Positions 7,040 through 15,355 of a stretch of DNA of 18,208 nucleotides are shown piece after piece. The translations under genes and the position numbers were made by a program. The DNA is from Hadersleviella sp041745395 (GTDB lineage: Bacteria; Chloroflexota; Anaerolineae; Promineifilales; Promineifilaceae), in assembly GCA_041745395.1 (NCBI GenBank), contig JBGTIZ010000299.1:1-18208 (forward strand). The letters are read 5' to 3'. How positions within the stretch are numbered: the stretch's first letter is position 1; each line of letters opens with the position of its first letter. A model generated the notes under the pieces. That model had not been told where the DNA came from, ran no database searches, and saw nothing but the letters and a program-made list of their open reading frames with translations.

Positions 7040-8701
7040 ATGCTTAATTCCCCCCCCAATCAAACAGACCCCCCTGTCATCACGCCACCCATACCATTAG
7101 CAGAAGAAGCAGAAACGACCAAACAAACCCCACTTAGCCAAAATCGGGTCGTTCTGCGGGCGGCCGTGATTATTGCGCTGGGCAATATTATCCAACGCCT
7201 GCTGGGCATGGGGCGCGAGGTGGTCAAGGCCAACTTGTTTGGCGCGTCAGGGTTGCTGAGCGCGTACAATGTGGCGACGCTCGTGCCCATGACGCTGTAT
7301 CAGTTGATTGTGGGGGGGGAGATGGTCACCTCGTCGCTGGTGCCCGTTTTTAGCGATTATGCTTCAAAAAAGGGCACGGCCGAGGAAATAACGATTCGCC
7401 GTGATGACTTGTGGCAGGTGGTCAGCACGGTGCTGAGTTTGGCGATGACCTTGTTGTTGCTTCTGGTGGCGCTGGTGATGCTGTTTGCCCCGCAGATAGC
7501 GTGGCTGGCGGGTGCGCATAATTTTGATGACCCTGAGCTGTATGATGTGACGGTAGATTTGATGCGCTTGGCTATGCCGGCCGTCTTTTTTCTGAGTTTG
7601 TCGAGCATTATCACGGCCGTGTTGTATGCCCTGCAACGCTTCACCCTGCCCGCCTTCACCGTAGCCATCTTCAACGGCACCATTATCGTCGTCGCCCTTT
7701 TGCGCCCCACCGAAATTGATAGCTTGGTGTGGGGCTTGCTAATTGGCTCCATTTTAATGGTCGTCCTCCAGCTCCCCGCCATGCGGGATGCCACCCTGCG
7801 CTGGAACTTAAACTGGCGTCACCCGGCCGTGCGGCGCATCGTGCGGCTCTATCTGCCCATCGTGGGCGTGCTACTTGTCAACCAAACCGTAATTTGGATT
7901 AGCTACCGTTTGGCGATTCAAACGGGTGACGCCAGCATCACCTATATGCAATTTGCCACGACGCTGTACCAACTGCCGCTCGGTTTGGTAGTGATGGGGC
8001 TATCTATTGCCACCCTGCCCATGCTGACGCAACAGGCGCTAGACGACCCGCTCGGTTTTAAGCAAACGCTCTCGCAAGGGCTACGGCTGGTTATCACCCT
8101 GATTGTGCCCGCCACCTTTGGCCTGTTTGCCCTAGCCGAACCAATTATCGCCTTGCTGTTTGAACACGGCCGTTTTCTGCCAGAAGCTACGCTGATAACG
8201 GCTCAAGTGTTGCGGGTATACTTATTAGGGCTGTCATTCGCGGCCGTGGACCAAATGCTGGTGTATGCGTCGTATGCGCGGAAAGACACTTGGCGACCCG
8301 CCCTTGTCGGCGTCATTAGCCTCGGCTTTTATCTGCTAGTCGCCCTGCTCTTGCTCGAGCCGCTGGGCCTGCTCAGCCTGATGGCGGCGGACGCCAGCAA
8401 GCATATGTTACACACCCTGCTCATGATGGGGGTCATGTATTTTCACATTGGGTCGTTAAAGGGGCATGGACTCGGCCGTGTGTTGTGGAAATCAATCATC
8501 GCTTCCGCCGCGACAGGTCTCACTGCTTATCTGACCTATACTTTCATGTTAGACTTAGGGGTAACGAGTGCCAGCCTGCTAACCCGCCTAATCCTTGTGC
8601 TTCTGCCAGCTAGTGCAGGCGTGGCTGTTTTTATTTTGCTGGCTTGGGTCTTAAATATGGAAGAAGCGAAATCATTGCCCCGTCTCTTGCGCCGTCGTTA
8701 A
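7040..8701 (+). CDS. murJ: MurJ/MviN-family lipid flippase
   Basis: This 553-residue polytopic membrane protein belongs to the MOP exporter superfamily. After a Pro-rich cytoplasmic tail (about 1-35) comes the conserved opening LGNIIQRLLGMGREVVKANL, with the basic residues of the first helix. Next is GGEMVTSSLVPVFSDYA, the counterpart of the 'EGAFSQAFVPI' segment of MurJ. About 14 hydrophobic segments follow, in keeping with the family. MurJ moves lipid II across the membrane for peptidoglycan synthesis. Some relatives act on other lipid-linked sugars, so the substrate is inferred. The ATG has only a weak AAGG upstream. The dehydrogenase starts 32 bases downstream and is probably cotranscribed. 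Confidence 0.85.
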   Translation: MLNSPPNQTDPPVITPPIPLAEEAETTKQTPLSQNRVVLRAAVIIALGNIIQRLLGMGREVVKANLFGASGLLSAYNVATLVPMTLYQLIVGGEMVTSSLVPVFSDYASKKGTAEEITIRRDDLWQVVSTVLSLAMTLLLLLVALVMLFAPQIAWLAGAHNFDDPELYDVTVDLMRLAMPAVFFLSLSSIITAVLYALQRFTLPAFTVAIFNGTIIVVALLRPTEIDSLVWGLLIGSILMVVLQLPAMRDATLRWNLNWRHPAVRRIVRLYLPIVGVLLVNQTVIWISYRLAIQTGDASITYMQFATTLYQLPLGLVVMGLSIATLPMLTQQALDDPLGFKQTLSQGLRLVITLIVPATFGLFALAEPIIALLFEHGRFLPEATLITAQVLRVYLLGLSFAAVDQMLVYASYARKDTWRPALVGVISLGFYLLVALLLLEPLGLLSLMAADASKHMLHTLLMMGVMYFHIGSLKGHGLGRVLWKSIIASAATGLTAYLTYTFMLDLGVTSASLLTRLILVLLPASAGVAVFILLAWVLNMEEAKSLPRLLRRR

Positions 8702-8733
8702 GAAGCTGGGCTGACTGCAAAAAGGGTAAAAAA

Positions 8734-9606
8734 ATGGAGAACAAAGTTTGTCTGGTAACGGGTGGCACGCGGGGCATCGGGCGAGCAACGGCGTTGGGGC
8801 TGGCACGATTGGGGGCAACGGTGATTATGGTGGGGCGGGATGAGCAGGTGGGCAACACGGCCGTGGGACAAATCCAAACCACTACTGACAACCCCCACAT
8901 CACCTTCATCCCCGCCGACCTCGCCCAGCAAGCCGAGATACACCGCCTAGCCGACCATCTAAAAGCGCACTACCCGCGCCTCGATGTGCTCATCAACAAC
9001 GCGGGCATCATTGCCCAAGAACGTCAACTCACCCCCGACGGCCTCGAATACACCCTCGCCGTGAACCACCTCGCCCCCTTCCTGCTCACCCACCTCCTCC
9101 TGCCCTTGCTTCAGGCCACTGCCCCCGCTCGCATCATCACTGTCGCCTCCCAAGCGCACAGCCACACCCTCGACTTCGACAACCTGCAAGGCGAAAAAAG
9201 CTACGACCCGCTCCAGCAGTATAAAGTGAGCAAACTCGCCAATATTTTGTTCACTTTTGAATTAGCCCGTCGCTTAGACAGCAGTCAGTCGGGCGTGGTC
9301 GCCCACTGCCTCCATCCGGGCGTGATCCAGACCCAGCTTCTGGCTGATTACGAGCAAGCGCGTACCGCCACCAATCCGCTCAAACGCGCCGTGCGCACCG
9401 TGCGCGGTTGGCTACAAACCACAGGCGACCCCACTGAACAAGGCGCGGCGCGTGTGCTCCATCTAGCCACCTCACCCCAAGCGGGGCAAATGAACGGCCA
9501 TTATTGGCACAGTGACCAACCCGCCCAGCCTGCTCCCATCGCTCAAAACCCCGCCGTTGCCCAAAAATTATGGGAAATCAGCAGAGAATTAACGAGCGTA
9601 AACTGA
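8734..9606 (+). CDS. Short-chain dehydrogenase/reductase (SDR), retinol dehydrogenase-like
   Basis: This 290-residue classical SDR is a soluble NAD(P)-dependent oxidoreductase. The cofactor-binding motif TGGTRGIG is at residues 9-16, NNAG at 88-91, the catalytic Ser at 139 (TVASQ), and the YKVSK active-site pair Tyr163/Lys167 is intact. Arg13 in the glycine loop favours NADP(H). The order and the LHPGVIQT segment resemble the retinol-dehydrogenase/WW-domain-oxidoreductase-like group, but the substrate is unknown. I start at the ATG at 8734, which has AAAAGGG about 7 bases upstream and gives the standard MENKVCLVTGG opening. An upstream ATG would lie within the end of the flippase gene. It could support the flippase pathway or tailor the NRPS product 111 bases downstream. 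Confidence 0.9.
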   Translation: MENKVCLVTGGTRGIGRATALGLARLGATVIMVGRDEQVGNTAVGQIQTTTDNPHITFIPADLAQQAEIHRLADHLKAHYPRLDVLINNAGIIAQERQLTPDGLEYTLAVNHLAPFLLTHLLLPLLQATAPARIITVASQAHSHTLDFDNLQGEKSYDPLQQYKVSKLANILFTFELARRLDSSQSGVVAHCLHPGVIQTQLLADYEQARTATNPLKRAVRTVRGWLQTTGDPTEQGAARVLHLATSPQAGQMNGHYWHSDQPAQPAPIAQNPAVAQKLWEISRELTSVN

Positions 9607-9629
9607 AAAGTAAGATACACAGGCAAGAA

Positions 9630-9645
9630 TAGTACCGTAGTACCG
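9630..9645 (+). repeat. 8-bp direct repeat TAGTACCG x2
   Basis: Two perfect adjacent copies of TAGTACCG lie just upstream of the putative promoter of the NRPS genes. They could be a regulator half-site pair. Confidence 0.4.
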
Positions 9646-9670
9646 ACAAAAAGGACGAAATAATTATAAG
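9643..9670 (+). promoter_or_regulatory. Putative sigma70-type promoter for the NRPS genes
   Basis: CCGACA (9643-9648) and TATAAG (9665-9670) are separated by 16 bases, close to TTGACA-N17-TATAAT. They lie about 48 bases before the first NRPS start codon, which has a strong AAGGAG 8 bases upstream. The -35 match is only partial. Confidence 0.35.
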
Positions 9671-9717
9671 ACTTACTCCCTTCCACACGGTGTAACCTCA
9701 TTTAAGGAGAATTTCCT

Positions 9718-12700
9718 ATGCCTAGTGAAGCCATATTCACATCCGATACACCAGACACGGAAACCTTTGTTTTCCCCGCTTCGTTTGCTCAACAGCGGCT
9801 CTGGCTCGTAGACCAGCTTAATCCGGGCAAAGCGGTCTACAACATTCCCTATCACCATCAAACACGCCTGCGGGGTGCGCTCAACGTAGCCGCCCTGACC
9901 CACGCAGTGCAAGAACTCATCGCCCGCCACGAACCCCTGCGAACCACGTTCACCACCGAAGATGGGGAAATCATGCAGGTCATCGCCCCGCCCCACCCCG
10001 TCGAGCTACCCCTGCTGGATATAAGCCATTTGCCCCCCACTGAGCGGGAAGCAGAGATGCACCGCCTCATCAACGCGGAAGGGCGACATCTGTTTGATTT
10101 GGCGCAGGGACCACTCTTTTATGTCAAACTGATCAGCCTCGCGCCTGATGACCATGTTTTTATCTTAATGATGCACCATATCATCGTGGATGGCCTTTCG
10201 CTTAATCACTTTGTCACCGAGTTAGCCACGCTCTACGAAGCGTTCGCCGCTGGCCAGCCCAGCCCACTACCCGAACTACCCCTACAATATGCGGACTTTG
10301 TCATCTGGCAACGGGAATGGATGCGGGGGGAGGTGCGTCAAGAGCAACTCGATTATTGGCTAGACCAGCTACAGGGTGAATTGCCTGTCTTAGAATTGCC
10401 CACTGACCACCCACGGCCGCGTAAACAAGAAAACAACGGCACATGGCTCTGGCTCCATTTGACGCCAGACTTGATTAGCCAGCTCAAAACATTTAGCCGT
10501 CAGGAAGGGGTGTCGCTGTACATGACCCTACTGGCCGGTTTCAAGACTTTATTGCATCGCTACAGCGGCCAAAACGACATTATTGTGAGTTCGCCTACGG
10601 CCAACCGCACCCAGCCCGAGCTAGAAAAGCTGATAGCGTTCTTTATTAACCCGGTCGTCCTGCGCACCTCGTTCGAGGGTGACCCCTCGTTCCGGGTCTT
10701 TCTACAACAGGTGCGCAAGGTCGCGCTGGGCGCGTTCGCTCATCAGGAACTGCCCTTTGAGCAACTCGTCGAAGCTCTGCAAATTCCGCGCGATCTTAGT
10801 TATCATCCCGTTTTTCAGGTGAGCTTTACGCTACAAGTCGCGCCTATTTTGATTCATCTGCCGGGGACAACGGCGGAACCAGTACTGTTTGATAATGGCA
10901 CAGCGCAGTTTGACCTGATGGCAGAGTTGGGGGAAACGCCGGAGGGGGGTGTAAGCGGTCGCTGGGAATACGACACCGATTTATTTGAGCGAGCGACGAT
11001 GGCACAGCTTATGCGCCATTATCGCCAACTGCTCCAAGCGCTTGTCAGCCAGCCTGACCTGCCTCTTAGCCAGCTTCCCCTGCTCAGCCCCAAAGAAGAA
11101 ACGCAACTGCTTGTGGACTGGAACGACACAGCTTATTCGTATGATTTGGAAACCACTTTGCCAGCTCTGTTTGAAGCGCAAGTTGCCCGCACGCCAGACA
11201 ATATTGCCCTCGATTTTGCGGGTGAACAGCTAACATATGCGGAGCTACACGGCCGTGTTAATCAGCTCGCCCATTACCTACACAGCTTGGGCGTCAGACC
11301 AGAAACCGTGGTGGGCGTCTGCCTAGAACGCTCCCTAGACATGGTCATCGCCCTATACGCCATTCAGAAAGCAGGCGGCGCCTACTGTCCACTCGACCCC
11401 GAATACCCCACCGAGCGGCTGGCCTTCATGATAGAAGACACAGATTTGCAAGTGCTTCTGACCCACACCCAATTAGAAGCAACCCTGCCCCCCTTTACGG
11501 GCCACATCATCTGCCTAGATCGTGACTGGGCGGCCAAAATTGCGCCCCAACCAACGCGTAACTTAAACATCCCCCTGCATCCAGACAATATGGCGTATGT
11601 GATTTATACCTCTGGCTCCACTGGCAAGCCCAAAGGGGTGGTTAACGAGCATCGCGGCATCGTCAACCGCCTGCTGTGGATGCAACGGGCGTTTAACTTC
11701 ACCGAGAGCGACCGCTGTCTGCAAAAGACACCCTATAGCTTTGATGTCTCTGTGTGGGAATTTTTCTGGCCGTTGCAGACGGGCGGCCGTTTGGTCATCA
11801 GCCAGCCAGAGGGGCACAAAGATAGCGGCTATCTATGCGATATTATTCAGGCGGAGCAGATCACGATGATCCATTTTGTCCCCGCCATGTTGCGCATGTT
11901 TCTGGCCGAGCCAAACGTGGTGAACTGCACCTCATTGACCAAGCTGTTTTGCAGTGGCGAGGCGTTGTCGTACGAGTTGGTTGAACGCGCCGCGCAGTTG
12001 CTCCCCAACTGTGAGGTGCATAATTTATATGGCCCCACTGAAGCGGCCGTGGATGTGACGTGGTGGGCGTGCCACTTAAACGAGGCGCGGCGCGTGCCCA
12101 TTGGTAAACCCATTGATAACACCCAAATTTATGTCCTAGACCAGCACATGCGCCCTGTGCCCATAGGGGTCACGGGGGAGTTGTACATTGGGGGGGTGCA
12201 GGTGTCGCGGGGCTACTTAAAACGGCCAGAGCTAAATGCGAAGCAGTTTGTGCTGGATCCGTTTAGTGATGACCCGCAGGCGCGGCTGTATAAAACGGGT
12301 GATGCGGTGCGTCATCTGCCAGATGGCAATATCGAATATTTAAATCGACTGGATTTTCAGGTAAAGGTGCGTGGTTTTCGGATTGAGTTGGGTGAAATTG
12401 AAGCGATGATGGAAAGCCACACGGCTGTGTCCCAAGCCATCGTCACCGCCCAAGAGTGGCACGGCGACAAACGGCTAATCGCCTACTTCGTCCCCCAAGA
12501 CCCCACCAAGCTAAACGACACCCAACTCATTGACGACCTGCGTCAGCATCTTCGCCACAACCTGCCCGACCACATGATTCCGACTCAATTCATCACCCTC
12601 GAGGCATTCCCACTGACCACCAGTGGTAAAGTGAGCCGCCGCGCCTTGCCCGCCCCCGACACCAGCCAGCAGGCTGTCCGCGACAGCTACGTCCCGCCAG

Positions 12701-12996
12701 AAACGAAGGCTGAGCAAGAAATGGTCCAAATTTGGCAACAGGTTTTGAATGTGACCCCCATCAGCGTCACGGCTAACTTCTTTGAGATAGGCGGTCACTC
12801 CTTATTAGGCACGCGCGTTATGAGCCACCTGCGGGCGTTATATAATATCAATCCCCCGCTCAGCCTGCTGTTCACCATGCCCACCATTCGTGACCTAACC
12901 AAAGGAATCGAATCTTTACGCTTTGCGGCCATCAAGCCTTCAGGCGAGAGCCAGATAGAAACAGTGGCGGAGGAATGGGAAGAATTTGAATTTTAG
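9718..12996 (+). CDS. Nonribosomal peptide synthetase module, C-A(Ser)-PCP
   Basis: This 1,092-residue protein forms one complete elongation-type module. The condensation domain (about 17-450) has HHIIVDG at 153-159 and resembles LCL types. The adenylation domain (about 465-980) has YTSGSTGKPKG at 630-640. Its specificity residues read D676 V677 W680 H719 F744 S746 L770 V778 D779 K971, the DVWHFSLVDK code of serine-activating EntF. The carrier domain has GGHSL with phosphopantetheine Ser1028. The C-terminus is EEWEEFEF, almost identical to the end of the next protein, and is probably a docking peptide for the TubC-type domain of the third protein. There is no N-terminal docking domain, epimerase or MbtH gene, so the donor for its own C domain is unknown; it could be a fatty acyl starter. 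Confidence 0.95.
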   Translation: MPSEAIFTSDTPDTETFVFPASFAQQRLWLVDQLNPGKAVYNIPYHHQTRLRGALNVAALTHAVQELIARHEPLRTTFTTEDGEIMQVIAPPHPVELPLLDISHLPPTEREAEMHRLINAEGRHLFDLAQGPLFYVKLISLAPDDHVFILMMHHIIVDGLSLNHFVTELATLYEAFAAGQPSPLPELPLQYADFVIWQREWMRGEVRQEQLDYWLDQLQGELPVLELPTDHPRPRKQENNGTWLWLHLTPDLISQLKTFSRQEGVSLYMTLLAGFKTLLHRYSGQNDIIVSSPTANRTQPELEKLIAFFINPVVLRTSFEGDPSFRVFLQQVRKVALGAFAHQELPFEQLVEALQIPRDLSYHPVFQVSFTLQVAPILIHLPGTTAEPVLFDNGTAQFDLMAELGETPEGGVSGRWEYDTDLFERATMAQLMRHYRQLLQALVSQPDLPLSQLPLLSPKEETQLLVDWNDTAYSYDLETTLPALFEAQVARTPDNIALDFAGEQLTYAELHGRVNQLAHYLHSLGVRPETVVGVCLERSLDMVIALYAIQKAGGAYCPLDPEYPTERLAFMIEDTDLQVLLTHTQLEATLPPFTGHIICLDRDWAAKIAPQPTRNLNIPLHPDNMAYVIYTSGSTGKPKGVVNEHRGIVNRLLWMQRAFNFTESDRCLQKTPYSFDVSVWEFFWPLQTGGRLVISQPEGHKDSGYLCDIIQAEQITMIHFVPAMLRMFLAEPNVVNCTSLTKLFCSGEALSYELVERAAQLLPNCEVHNLYGPTEAAVDVTWWACHLNEARRVPIGKPIDNTQIYVLDQHMRPVPIGVTGELYIGGVQVSRGYLKRPELNAKQFVLDPFSDDPQARLYKTGDAVRHLPDGNIEYLNRLDFQVKVRGFRIELGEIEAMMESHTAVSQAIVTAQEWHGDKRLIAYFVPQDPTKLNDTQLIDDLRQHLRHNLPDHMIPTQFITLEAFPLTTSGKVSRRALPAPDTSQQAVRDSYVPPETKAEQEMVQIWQQVLNVTPISVTANFFEIGGHSLLGTRVMSHLRALYNINPPLSLLFTMPTIRDLTKGIESLRFAAIKPSGESQIETVAEEWEEFEF

Positions 12997-13201
12997 CGTA
13001 CCATATCATAAGCAGTGAGCGTACTGAAAAAAGCAGACTCTCGTCAAGACACAGAGGAGCAAAAAGAAAAACTCTGCGCGTCTTGGCGAGAGATTTAACC
13101 TTTTGGCAGTGGACGTCGCGCTAGGGACAGTGTGGGCAGTACGGATGATGGGTAGCCAAGTTTAAATAACCCTTCGCTCATCCAAACAGGTAGTAGAATT
13201 C
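12997..13201 (+). other. Intergenic region with inverted repeats between NRPS genes
   Basis: No gene is seen. It starts with the dispersed motif TGAG-N4-CTGAAAAAAG (13016-13033) and then holds the large inverted repeat described separately. Just before the next gene, GGATGA/TCATCC (13143-13148, 13178-13183) and GGGT/ACCC (13150-13153, 13169-13172) form a two-part leader stem. The ribosome-binding site of the next gene is weak (AGG, 11 bases from the ATG), so this leader may influence translation. Confidence 0.45.
13038..13092. repeat. Large imperfect inverted repeat
   Basis: CTCTCGTCAAGAC (13038-13050) pairs with GTCTTGGCGAGAG (13080-13092), all Watson-Crick except one G-U pair. Inside, CAGAG (13052-13056) pairs with CTCTG (13072-13076) around an A-rich loop, giving 18 pairs in total. 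Words such as 'gtcttggcgagag' are familiar from intergenic repeats of several environmental bacteria; that is recollection, not a search. It may be a mobile or palindromic repeat, or a terminator for the first NRPS gene. Confidence 0.55.
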
Positions 13202-15355
13202 ATGAAGTTTCTGGAAGAACAGCATACCCCTCAGCTAGTCATCACCGCCACCTTTACCGCTGAACCGCTCGAACCATTTCTAACTTATTGGCAAACGCAA
13301 GGACATATGCGGCACGAACCTATTTTCGCCCCGTATAACCAACTCAACCAACAACTACTAGACCCACACAGCGCGACTCGCCGTAACGAAAAGAGCGGTG
13401 CCAATGTGTTGCTGGTACGGCTGGAGGATTGGTTGCGCCCCGGGGATGGGGAGCCAAATGGAACCACATGGGCAGAAAAACAAGGAGAAGCGTGGCTAGC
13501 TTGGGCGCAACAGCAGTTGGCGGCGCAAGCCGAGACGCTGGTGCATGGGCTGGAAGAAACCACGGCCGTGTCTCTCACCCCCCTCTTCCTCATCTTCTGC
13601 CCGCCCAGCCCAGACACCATCAACCCGCCCCGCCTCCAAAGCCTCCTGCACCAGCACGAGCAAAAACTCCTGCATCACCTCAGCCAACTGCCCAACCTCT
13701 ATCTCGTTAGCAGTTACCAACTCCAAACTCAATACCCCGTGGCCGACAGCTACGCTCCAGCCACCGACACCCTCGGGCACATCCCCTATAGCGACAAACA
13801 GTACGCCGCTCTCGCCACCCTGCTGGTGCGCGAGCTATCCGCCCTGCATCGCCCTCCGTCCAAAGTAATTGTGCTGGATTGCGACAACACCCTCTGGGAG
13901 GGCGTCTGTGCGGAAGATGGGGTAGAGGGCGTGGTGATGAGCGAAGCGCATCTGGCTCTGCAACGGTTCATGGTAGACCAAAGCGAAGCGGGCATGTTGC
14001 TCTGCCTAGCCAGCAAAAACGTGGAGGAAGATGTGTTAGACGTTTTTGACTGGCGGGACGATATGATTCTTATGCGCGAGCATCTGGTGACGTGGCGCAT
14101 CAATTGGCAGAACAAAGCGGATAATTTGCGCGAGCTAGCCACAGAGTTAAATGTGGGGCTGGATAGCTTTATTTTTGTAGATGATAACCCCGTCGAGATT
14201 GCCACCGTGAAAGACAAAGCCCCCGAAGTCCTCACCGTGCAGTTGCCCGAGAACACGGCCGTGTGGCCCACCTTTCTCCACCACTTCTGGCCGTTCGACC
14301 ACCTTAAAATCACCGCCGAAGACCAAAAACGCACCCAACTCTACCAGCAAAACCTCGCCCGCGAACGCATCCGCCAAACCAGCACCTCCCTCAGCGATTT
14401 TCTCGACAGCCTCAACATCGAGATAGAGATCGCCGACATCACGCCCGCCGATTTGCCCCGCGTCGCCCAGCTCACCCAGCGCACCAACCAGTTCAACGTC
14501 AGCACCAAGCGACGCACCGAAGCAGAAATCCGCGCCCTCCAGCGGAGCGGCGCGCAGGTGTGGCGCGTCACCGTGCAGGACAGGTTCGGCGAATACGGTT
14601 TAGTAGGCATTATCGTGGCCGAATTAGGGCAATTTGCCTTAGAAATAGACAGCTTTTTGCTCAGTTGCCGCGTCCTGGGGCGGGGTGTGGAACAGGCGAT
14701 GGTGCGCCATTTGGCTCAATTTGCGGAAACCCACGGCCGTGACCACCTGCTCATCCCCTTCATCCCTACCGCCAAAAACCTGCCCGCCCGCCACTTTCTC
14801 GACAACCTGCCCCAAGCCCAAACCAGCATGCACGGCGAAGCGACCCATTACACCGTGCCCACCGCCGCTCTCCACAACCTCACCGCCACCACCGATTACC
14901 CCACCAGCCAATCAGCCAATCAGCCAACCAGCCAACCAGCCACAGCAACGACCACGCAACTCACTTGGGCAGAAATCGCCCTGACCCACCATACCGCCCG
15001 CGCCGTGCTAGAAGCGGCTCACAGCCAGCGCACCCCCCGTCCAGCGATAGCCACCATCTACGAAGCCCCGCAAACCCCCACCGAGAAAATCATCGCCGAC
15101 ATCTGGGCCGACCAACTCGGGTTCATGGCCGTGGGGCGTAACGATATTTTCTATGAACTAGGCGGCCATTCGCTCCTAGCCGCCCGCATTTTGGGACGCA
15201 TCATTGATAGCTTCCACCTCAATTTACCCATCACCGCCCTCTTTGAAAGCCCCACTGTCGCCACCCTCGCCACCAAAGTAGATACCCTGCGTTATACCCA
15301 TACATCCGAAAAATCGGCTGAAACGACCGATGATTGGGAGGAGTTTGAATTTTAA
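13202..15355 (+). CDS. FkbH-like glyceryl-loading enzyme fused to a carrier protein
   Basis: This protein has 717 residues. An N-terminal FkbH-associated domain (1-~215) precedes a HAD-type FkbH domain with all four motifs: DCDNTLWEG at 226-234, Ser271 in LASKN, Lys305, and DDN at 327-329. A GNAT-like C-terminal FkbH part (about 430-560) follows, then a low-complexity Thr/Gln/Pro linker, then a carrier domain with GGHSL and phosphopantetheine Ser657. Characterised FkbH enzymes take 1,3-bisphosphoglycerate, remove a phosphate and load D-glycerate onto a carrier. Fusion to a carrier suggests self-loading to glyceryl-S-PCP. The linker contains an 8-bp tandem repeat. The C-terminus DDWEEFEF copies the end of the serine module. 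The stop overlaps the next start (TAATG), so the next gene is translationally coupled. Confidence 0.9.
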   Translation: MKFLEEQHTPQLVITATFTAEPLEPFLTYWQTQGHMRHEPIFAPYNQLNQQLLDPHSATRRNEKSGANVLLVRLEDWLRPGDGEPNGTTWAEKQGEAWLAWAQQQLAAQAETLVHGLEETTAVSLTPLFLIFCPPSPDTINPPRLQSLLHQHEQKLLHHLSQLPNLYLVSSYQLQTQYPVADSYAPATDTLGHIPYSDKQYAALATLLVRELSALHRPPSKVIVLDCDNTLWEGVCAEDGVEGVVMSEAHLALQRFMVDQSEAGMLLCLASKNVEEDVLDVFDWRDDMILMREHLVTWRINWQNKADNLRELATELNVGLDSFIFVDDNPVEIATVKDKAPEVLTVQLPENTAVWPTFLHHFWPFDHLKITAEDQKRTQLYQQNLARERIRQTSTSLSDFLDSLNIEIEIADITPADLPRVAQLTQRTNQFNVSTKRRTEAEIRALQRSGAQVWRVTVQDRFGEYGLVGIIVAELGQFALEIDSFLLSCRVLGRGVEQAMVRHLAQFAETHGRDHLLIPFIPTAKNLPARHFLDNLPQAQTSMHGEATHYTVPTAALHNLTATTDYPTSQSANQPTSQPATATTTQLTWAEIALTHHTARAVLEAAHSQRTPRPAIATIYEAPQTPTEKIIADIWADQLGFMAVGRNDIFYELGGHSLLAARILGRIIDSFHLNLPITALFESPTVATLATKVDTLRYTHTSEKSAETTDDWEEFEF
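14905..14943 (+). repeat. 8-bp tandem repeat in coding sequence
   Basis: Four full units of CAGCCAAY and a partial fifth encode the linker between the FkbH and carrier domains. The unit length is not a multiple of three, so gain or loss of a single unit would shift the frame and remove the carrier domain and docking tail. Confidence 0.85.

Noticed and set aside
6793..7047. 84-codon open frame upstream of the flippase gene
   Set aside because: It covers the hairpin-rich leader and the CACGGCCGTG palindrome, has no family resemblance, no ribosome-binding site, and overlaps the flippase start.
8644..8733. Upstream start for the short-chain dehydrogenase
   Set aside because: It lies inside the 3' end of the flippase gene and adds 30 residues before the standard SDR opening; the ATG at 8734 has its own ribosome-binding site.
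10981..11233. Short overlapping open frames within the NRPS genes on both strands
   Set aside because: They are by-products of the C-rich and G-rich codon bias; none has a start context or recognisable domain.
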